A stretch of DNA of 64,000 nucleotides from Bacteroidota bacterium (lineage in GTDB: Bacteria > Bacteroidota > Bacteroidia > UKL13-3), in the NCBI GenBank assembly GCA_027488905.1, contig JAIYAT010000007.1:62001-126000 (forward strand), read 5' to 3'. Below are positions 59,406 to 64,000 of the stretch, one piece after another. The position numbers were made by a program, and so were the translations under genes. The notes under the pieces are model-generated. The model did not search any database and was not told where the DNA came from. It saw only the letters and a list, made by a program, of their open reading frames with translations. Positions within the stretch are counted from its first letter, which is position 1. Every line of letters begins with the position of its first letter.

Positions 59406-60101
59406 ATGAACTTAAAAAATCAAATTGGCTGGCTATTTATTTTAGGTGCCTTAGGGGTATTTATCCCTTATACTATACTTACCATAACCTTTGATTATCC
59501 AGATATTCTAAGGCAGGAGGTAGGTGTTATTTTGACAAAGTTTCATGAAGGAGGCAATAGTCTTATCCTCACCTGGTGGCTTTTTGCAATACTTGGATTA
59601 CCCATGCTAGTGGCATACAAACAATTGGGTAAAAGTCTTGAACCAAAATCTGATAACGTGAGTTGGTTAACTAGCATAGGAATAATTGGTTTGGTTACCC
59701 AAATGATTGGTTTACTCAGGTGGACTTTTGTAGTGCCTATTCTAGCTGAGAATTATTTTCAAGGGGATGCTACTAGCAAAGCCATAGCAGAAGGCCTTTT
59801 TCAGGTTGTTCACCAATTTGGTGGCGTCATTTTAGGAGAACATATTGGACAAATATTTACCATTATTTGGTTGATTGGTTTAAATACTATTATTGTTAAT
59901 AATAAACTTATCCCTAAGTCACTTAGCTATTTGGGTTATCTATCTTCTGTCATTTATCTATTGGCTCAAGCCGAATTGTTTGCAACCGTTATAAATAACT
60001 TTCCAGTTTGGGATTTAGCAGGGTTTATTGGTAGCACCCTCTGGCTTATTTGGATAATTTGGTTAGGTATTCATTTTATAAGGACTAAAGTATCCTTGTA
60101 A
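59406..60101 (+). CDS. Multi-pass membrane protein, DUF4386-like
   Basis: A 231-residue inner-membrane protein with six or seven hydrophobic helices (IGWLFILGALGVFIPYTILT, LILTWWLFAILGLPMLVAY, WLTSIGIIGLVTQMIGLLRW, IFTIIWLIGLNTIIVNN, LGYLSSVIYLLAQAEL, IGSTLWLIWIIWLGIHFI). The overall layout and the LGEHIGQIFTIIW segment suggest DUF4386, a family of unknown function. It is the last gene of the putative Crp/Fnr-controlled operon. Confidence 0.65.
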   Translation: MNLKNQIGWLFILGALGVFIPYTILTITFDYPDILRQEVGVILTKFHEGGNSLILTWWLFAILGLPMLVAYKQLGKSLEPKSDNVSWLTSIGIIGLVTQMIGLLRWTFVVPILAENYFQGDATSKAIAEGLFQVVHQFGGVILGEHIGQIFTIIWLIGLNTIIVNNKLIPKSLSYLGYLSSVIYLLAQAELFATVINNFPVWDLAGFIGSTLWLIWIIWLGIHFIRTKVSL

Positions 60102-60320
60102 ATTGGGCTTAGTCAATTGGTTAAAAATTATGGAACAAGCAAATTCATTTCAGTTTGAAATGAGCTCCAGTAATTAATATGAATTTGGATTTAAGCCAAT
60201 ACAGACTATGTTTCAAACAAACAAGTAGTTAACCCACAATAGTTGTAAGTAGGTTGTTACTGAAATAACTAAGTTTCTAACTAGTTTTTTTTATATTGCC
60301 TAAACAATCTATAAAACAAT

Positions 60321-61055
60321 ATGAAAAAACTACACTTAATTTTTATGCTGTTAGTTGCTTTTTTGGTGGTTTCATGCACCAAGGATAAAACTACTACCCC
60401 AACAACCACTCCCGAAAAAACGTGTTTGGTTCAAAAAATCCTTTACAGTGATGGCAGGTCAGATGCCTTTACTTATGATAGTAAGAACCGTCTGATAAAA
60501 ACGGTTATTACGCAAGACACATTGACGAGCCAAACAGATATAAGCTATAACGGAAACATTGTTACTAACTCTTCAGGAGGAGGTATGCCATTTAGCGTAA
60601 CCTATTTAAATGCTAAGGGTTTTGCAGACAGCTCTGTTATTAATTTTCAAGGTATTATAGAAATTAAAACTGTAAATACATTTAATAGCAGTGGTTTGCT
60701 TATTTCTCAATCTACAAAAGGCATGCAGTTTGGCCAAGCTGTTAATGATTTATACACCTTTGAATATGTTGGTGAAAATAGGAGCAAAGAAACTTTTACT
60801 GATGGAACCAATACCTTTTCAACTGTGTATGAATATTATTTAGATAAAAAGAATAATTCAAAAAAATCTCAAGAGGCTCAGTATTTTGAAAATGCAAATG
60901 CAAACCTTGTGAAAAAAACAACCACTAGTAAGGGAGATATTACAAACTATTCCTATGAATTTAATTCTGATGGGTTTGAGACAAAAAGAATCCAAACGTT
61001 TAGCGGTACACCCCCTGAAACTTTTACAAGTGTTTATACTTGGAGTTGTAAGTAA
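60321..61055 (+). CDS. Lipoprotein with YD/RHS-like repeats
   Basis: A 244-residue lipoprotein (lipobox FLVVSC followed by TKDK). A Thr/Pro-rich linker is followed by short repeats of the form FTYDSKNRLIKTV, ISYNGNIVTN, TFEYVGENRSKETF and YSYEFNSDGFETKRI. This is the Tyr-Asp/Asn strand pattern seen in Bacteroidota YD-repeat lipoproteins. It is monocistronic after a 219-base gap and is closed by a clear terminator. Its function is unknown; the repeats suggest a surface-exposed beta structure. Confidence 0.75.
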   Translation: MKKLHLIFMLLVAFLVVSCTKDKTTTPTTTPEKTCLVQKILYSDGRSDAFTYDSKNRLIKTVITQDTLTSQTDISYNGNIVTNSSGGGMPFSVTYLNAKGFADSSVINFQGIIEIKTVNTFNSSGLLISQSTKGMQFGQAVNDLYTFEYVGENRSKETFTDGTNTFSTVYEYYLDKKNNSKKSQEAQYFENANANLVKKTTTSKGDITNYSYEFNSDGFETKRIQTFSGTPPETFTSVYTWSCK

Positions 61056-61071
61056 TTTTAAACTAATTCAT

Positions 61072-61102
61072 AAAAAGGCAGATATATTTTATCTGCCTTT
61101 TT
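61072..61102 (+). terminator. Intrinsic terminator
   Basis: A 13-bp stem, AAAAAGGCAGATA (61072-61084) with TATCTGCCTTTTT (61090-61102), a 5-base loop and further Ts to 61104. It lies 16 bases after the lipoprotein stop. Confidence 0.88.
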
Positions 61103-61316
61103 TTATCCTAAAAGCCTGTAGGAATGTTGGGTTTAGCTTTAAGAAACTTGGCTGAATAGAATCAATGAAATTATAGAGCTTGCCGATAAAAATTTAAGCC
61201 CAAACATTTGTTTTATTAACCCCTTTATTACCTTCTGCATGCATTAGATACTTGCTATATTTTCATGTATAAATTTTTTCAATGCTGCAGAAAGTAAAGG
61301 GGGATTAATGCTTAAT

Positions 61317-61958
61317 TTATAGTGTTAGTCCGAGTGTTGCTTGAAACCAAGTGTTTTTATATTGGGGTGTATTATGTGTTCCATCGCCATGATTTTCTGT
61401 AATATCCCAACCTATACGGGTACCTAAAATAACTCCCCTTAGGTTTAAGTTGATTCCAGCAACAAAGCCTAAAATATTCTTACGAACATTGTCAGTTTTG
61501 AATTCTTGTTCTTGCTCATAACTTACGCTAGTATTGGTAAATACATCTTTTTGTTTAATCAAATAGGAGTATTGTGGACCAGCAATTATGGTAATAAATT
61601 CAGAAGGTTTCAAGGCAATTTGCAAAGGAACATCTATATAAGTAGTAGTTCTTTTGAAATCGTATTTACTACCTAAAATTGCGCCTTCACCTTGAAAACC
61701 TTTTTGAGAAATTAATACCTCTGGTTGAAATCCAAAATATTTACTAATTGGCACACTCAAAAACAAGCCACCAGCTAAACCAAACTTTGCATCTGCTCTA
61801 AACTCATCAGTCTTAGAGTTATATACATTGGAATAATTTAATCCACCTTTCAAACCAAATCTAACTTTTTCTCTATTATCTAAATCTGTTTCTTGGGCAA
61901 ACAAATTGCACGAGACAGACATCAAAGCTGCCATTGCAAGTAATTTAATTGTTTTCAT
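61317..61958 (-). CDS. PorT-family outer-membrane beta-barrel protein
   Basis: A 213-residue exported protein: signal peptide (MKTIKLLAMAALMSVSC, cleavage near LFAQE), then the PorT/OMP_b-brl pattern: KVRFGLKGGLNYSNVYN, KFGLAGGLFLSVPISKYFGF, PEVLISQKGFQGEG, TYIDVPLQIALKPSEFITI, AGPQYSYLI and a terminal WFQATLGLTL. Such barrels are common in Bacteroidota; only a few act in type IX secretion. It stands alone, with the AraC-type gene 114 bases upstream in the same direction. Confidence 0.88.
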   Translation of the reverse strand: MKTIKLLAMAALMSVSCNLFAQETDLDNREKVRFGLKGGLNYSNVYNSKTDEFRADAKFGLAGGLFLSVPISKYFGFQPEVLISQKGFQGEGAILGSKYDFKRTTTYIDVPLQIALKPSEFITIIAGPQYSYLIKQKDVFTNTSVSYEQEQEFKTDNVRKNILGFVAGINLNLRGVILGTRIGWDITENHGDGTHNTPQYKNTWFQATLGLTL

Positions 61959-62072
61959 TTTTTTGCTTTCGATATTTATATTTATATCTAGAGCAAAGAT
62001 GGGTAGATTAAAATTAGAGGGTATTACACAAATAATGCTAAATCTTATATTATTCTCACATTGACAGAATTG

Positions 62073-62642
62073 CTACAGCACTGCAAGTGCGATACGTCTT
62101 TTATTATCTGCAAGCTTTTTGAAATAAGAAGGTGAAAGTCCAGTTACTTTCTTAAACTGACCCGTTAAATGTGGAATGCTATGATAGTCTAGTTTATTGG
62201 CAATTTCTTTTATACTCAGTTGATTGTACAAAATCAGTTCTTTAACACGTTCAATTTTGTTAAGAACAATAAAATGCTCAATTGAAACGCCTTTGACTTC
62301 TGCAAATAGGTTATATAAATATTTGAAATCATAGCCTAAAGTGTCCACCAAATGATTTGAAAGCTTTAAATCATTAGCCTCATTAGATTTTTCATATTGA
62401 ACCAATTCAGCGATGATAGCTTTTATCTTTTCAACGAGTTCACCGCTTTTATCATCAAGTAGTTCTAGTCCAACCTTCAATAAATTTTTATGAAGTAAGT
62501 CACGCTGTGTTTGGTCAATGTTTTCTAAAAGCTCAACCATACCTAATTCTATTTCTCCAAAATGAAGCCCTAATATTTTTAATTCGGTTTTCACTAGCAT
62601 TTTGCAGCGAAGGCTAACCATGTATTTGAAGTATAATACCAT
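62073..62642 (-). CDS. AraC family transcriptional regulator
   Basis: A 189-residue regulator. The N-terminal 100 residues (VSLRCKMLVKTELKILGLHF) match a Bacteroidota subfamily that has SIRCKM-VVK near its start, which supports a start at or close to 62642. The C-terminal AraC domain has two helix-turn-helix units (SIKEIANKLDYHSIPHLTGQ and FKKVTGLSPSYFKKL). No effector domain is recognised. Relatives often regulate nearby envelope or redox genes; here the PorT-like barrel is downstream and a DUF6544-oxidoreductase pair upstream. Confidence 0.88.
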   Translation of the reverse strand: MVLYFKYMVSLRCKMLVKTELKILGLHFGEIELGMVELLENIDQTQRDLLHKNLLKVGLELLDDKSGELVEKIKAIIAELVQYEKSNEANDLKLSNHLVDTLGYDFKYLYNLFAEVKGVSIEHFIVLNKIERVKELILYNQLSIKEIANKLDYHSIPHLTGQFKKVTGLSPSYFKKLADNKRRIALAVL

Positions 62643-62775
62643 TTAGGATTTTTATAGAATATTTTGCTTGAATTTAATTTTAAAGAAGTTTGAAACCTTG
62701 TTTTAGTCTTAATTCTGGAAGATAGGTAATTATAATTGCTTTATTGCATAATAAACTGGTAAAGGTTATTAATGA

Positions 62776-63600
62776 TTAAAACTGTTCTGTCTTATCATAC
62801 TCGATTTCTGTAACATTAAACTTGGCATAGCTTAAATCCTGTTTCTCTAATCTCCATAAGACTTCAAAGGCGGTTGGAATAACTATGTTATTTACCCTTT
62901 CGTAATTCGCTAATTTAATAATCCATGTCTCTAAGTTATTAGTGTCCATATACCTTTTTGTTTCCAATTCTGTGATTTCACCTTTTGGGTCAAAGCTAAC
63001 TTTAAAGAACAATGAAAGGCCATTGTAATTATAAGTTAGCATTGCAGTATTAGAATCAATTGCCAACCACTTTAACCTATTGCTTGGTAATAAATTGGTG
63101 GGATATAAAACACTTTCACCCAACCAACGAATTAATTCTCCTTGATCATATTGAATGCCTTCTCCATCCACAACCCTTATCAATGAAAAGATTGAAACTT
63201 CCAGCCTGCCCTTATCTTCTAAATAAGAATCCTTAGCAGTAAACAAAGTGGTAGAGCCTTTCCAAATAAATCCTTGTTTATTTGCTGTAGCATAATGTTC
63301 ACCTATTATGTTTATCCAATCTTTGTCTAATCCAGTTTTAAATTGTCCATCATGTTTCATTCCAATGGAACTGATGTAGGGCTGTCCTTCATTCAAAACG
63401 TGCTTAAAGTAACGTTTAACAGGTGCTGGTAAACCAAGGATTTGTGCATATTCAAATTTTTGATTTGAAATGTTTTTTAACTGCCCAAAGAGCGTTTTTA
63501 TTTGATTTTTAAATTGAATATTAGCATTTATTTTTCCAATAATTAATATCAATATAAGTGCCCCAATAATTAAGAAAGTGTAAACTTTTAGTTTTTTCAT
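62776..63600 (-). CDS. DUF6544-like membrane-anchored protein
   Basis: A 274-residue protein with one N-terminal hydrophobic helix (VYTFLIIGALILILIIGKI) and a soluble domain resembling DUF6544: LGLPAPVKRYFKHVL, WINIIGEHYATANKQGFIWK, GELIRWLGESVLYPTNLLPS, NRLKWLAIDSNTAMLTY and LETKRYMD. The function of the family is unknown. Its ATG directly follows the stop of the upstream flavoprotein gene with no gap, so the two are co-translated and may act together. Confidence 0.75.
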   Translation of the reverse strand: MKKLKVYTFLIIGALILILIIGKINANIQFKNQIKTLFGQLKNISNQKFEYAQILGLPAPVKRYFKHVLNEGQPYISSIGMKHDGQFKTGLDKDWINIIGEHYATANKQGFIWKGSTTLFTAKDSYLEDKGRLEVSIFSLIRVVDGEGIQYDQGELIRWLGESVLYPTNLLPSNRLKWLAIDSNTAMLTYNYNGLSLFFKVSFDPKGEITELETKRYMDTNNLETWIIKLANYERVNNIVIPTAFEVLWRLEKQDLSYAKFNVTEIEYDKTEQF

Positions 63601-64000
63601 TTAGCTATTTCCTTCTCCCATTTTTTCTACCTCATAAAGCCATTGCTTTCTTTTTCTATCATCTGAAGTTTTTATTGGGCCATAGGTTTTAATCTTTACT
63701 GGTTTTATACCACTAAATTCAAGAACTCCAATTTTCATCGCATTGTGGCCTGAGTTTTTGTTGATAAGCCAGTAATACCAATTAGGGGTATCCATGGTAA
63801 CAATTATTTGGGCTGTTTTTCCTTTGAGCAGTTTGTCCCAGAAAGGATCTTTTTCATGGTATTTGAATGCAAAATTAGGAAGAAAAATTCTATCAATAAA
63901 TCCCTTAAACAAAGCAGGGTAAGTACTCCACCAATTTGGGTAAACAAATACCAAATGGTCTGCTTCTAAAATATCTTTTTGGGCTTGAATTAAATCTGGC
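63601..64000 (-). CDS. NAD(P)H-dependent oxidoreductase, flavodoxin-like (5'-truncated by window)
   Basis: This is the C-terminal part of a flavodoxin-fold quinone/nitro-reductase of the NQO1/KefF/MdaB type. It shows DHLVFVYPNWWSTYPALFKG, FIDRIFLPNFAFKYHE, the NAD(P)H/FMN-side loop AQIIVTMDTPNWYYW and SGHNAMKIGVLEFSGI. The frame runs open off the right edge (PDLIQAQKDILEADH just before), so the N-terminal flavin-binding P-loop lies beyond base 64000. It forms an operon with the DUF6544-like gene. Confidence 0.88.
   Translation of the reverse strand, partial: PDLIQAQKDILEADHLVFVYPNWWSTYPALFKGFIDRIFLPNFAFKYHEKDPFWDKLLKGKTAQIIVTMDTPNWYYWLINKNSGHNAMKIGVLEFSGIKPVKIKTYGPIKTSDDRKRKQWLYEVEKMGEGNS

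Overview
The window is AT-rich chromosomal DNA from a member of the Bacteroidota, most likely a free-living relative of the Chitinophagales/Sphingobacteriales. The evidence is nine secreted proteins ending in a type IX secretion (T9SS) type A sorting domain with the VYPNP-type motif, a TonB-dependent receptor, many outer-membrane beta-barrels and short lipoproteins (lipobox followed by CKK or CTKD), Bacteroidota -7 boxes (TAnnTTTG) before several genes, and few Shine-Dalgarno sites. I see no rRNA, tRNA, CRISPR array, transposase, integrase or phage gene.

Layout. 1-11.3 kb is mostly housekeeping: the end of a MOSC protein, gcvP, a DUF2147 protein, YbaB/EbfC, a TonB-dependent receptor, an overlapping pair encoding a ligase-associated exonuclease and an ATP-dependent DNA ligase, and a thioredoxin-like [2Fe-2S] ferredoxin. 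11.3-20.7 kb is cell surface: an OmpA/thrombospondin-3 protein and a 2427-residue T9SS adhesin built from seven YDG repeats and two copies of a six-domain PKD/Ig super-block. 20.7-31.2 kb holds envelope proteins, a class C beta-lactamase-like hydrolase with a T9SS tail, two beta-helix proteins and a compact operon joining a membrane protein, RsmE, a GH10 xylanase lipoprotein and a small envelope protein. 31.2-36.6 kb is a four-gene operon: a T9SS protein, a large alpha/beta hydrolase and two tandem paralogous PQQ-type propeller lipoproteins.

39.0-42.4 kb is a seven-gene MarR-controlled locus: marR, pirin, DUF6069 membrane protein, YhhW-type pirin, an unknown alpha/beta protein, a YjdJ-like acetyltransferase and a YjdI-like iron-sulfur protein. 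Nearly identical imperfect palindromes precede marR and the first pirin gene. About 1.8 kb further on, part of this locus is duplicated and decayed next to the tail of a broken LuxR-type regulator. 44.6-53.1 kb carries paralogous T9SS proteins, one fused to an alpha/beta hydrolase. 53-64 kb mixes small regulators, methyltransferases, membrane proteins and a Crp/Fnr-type regulator flanked by two identical 16-bp putative operators.

The strongest unexplained signal is a dispersed 13-bp motif, TTGGNTCAAACCG (extended form GGTTTCGGTTTGANCCAAAC). I count ten exact and six one-mismatch copies, on both strands, in several reading frames and between genes. It behaves as a DNA-level repeated motif rather than a protein motif and resembles highly iterated palindromes of other genomes. 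All functional calls come from reading motifs by eye; no database search was possible.
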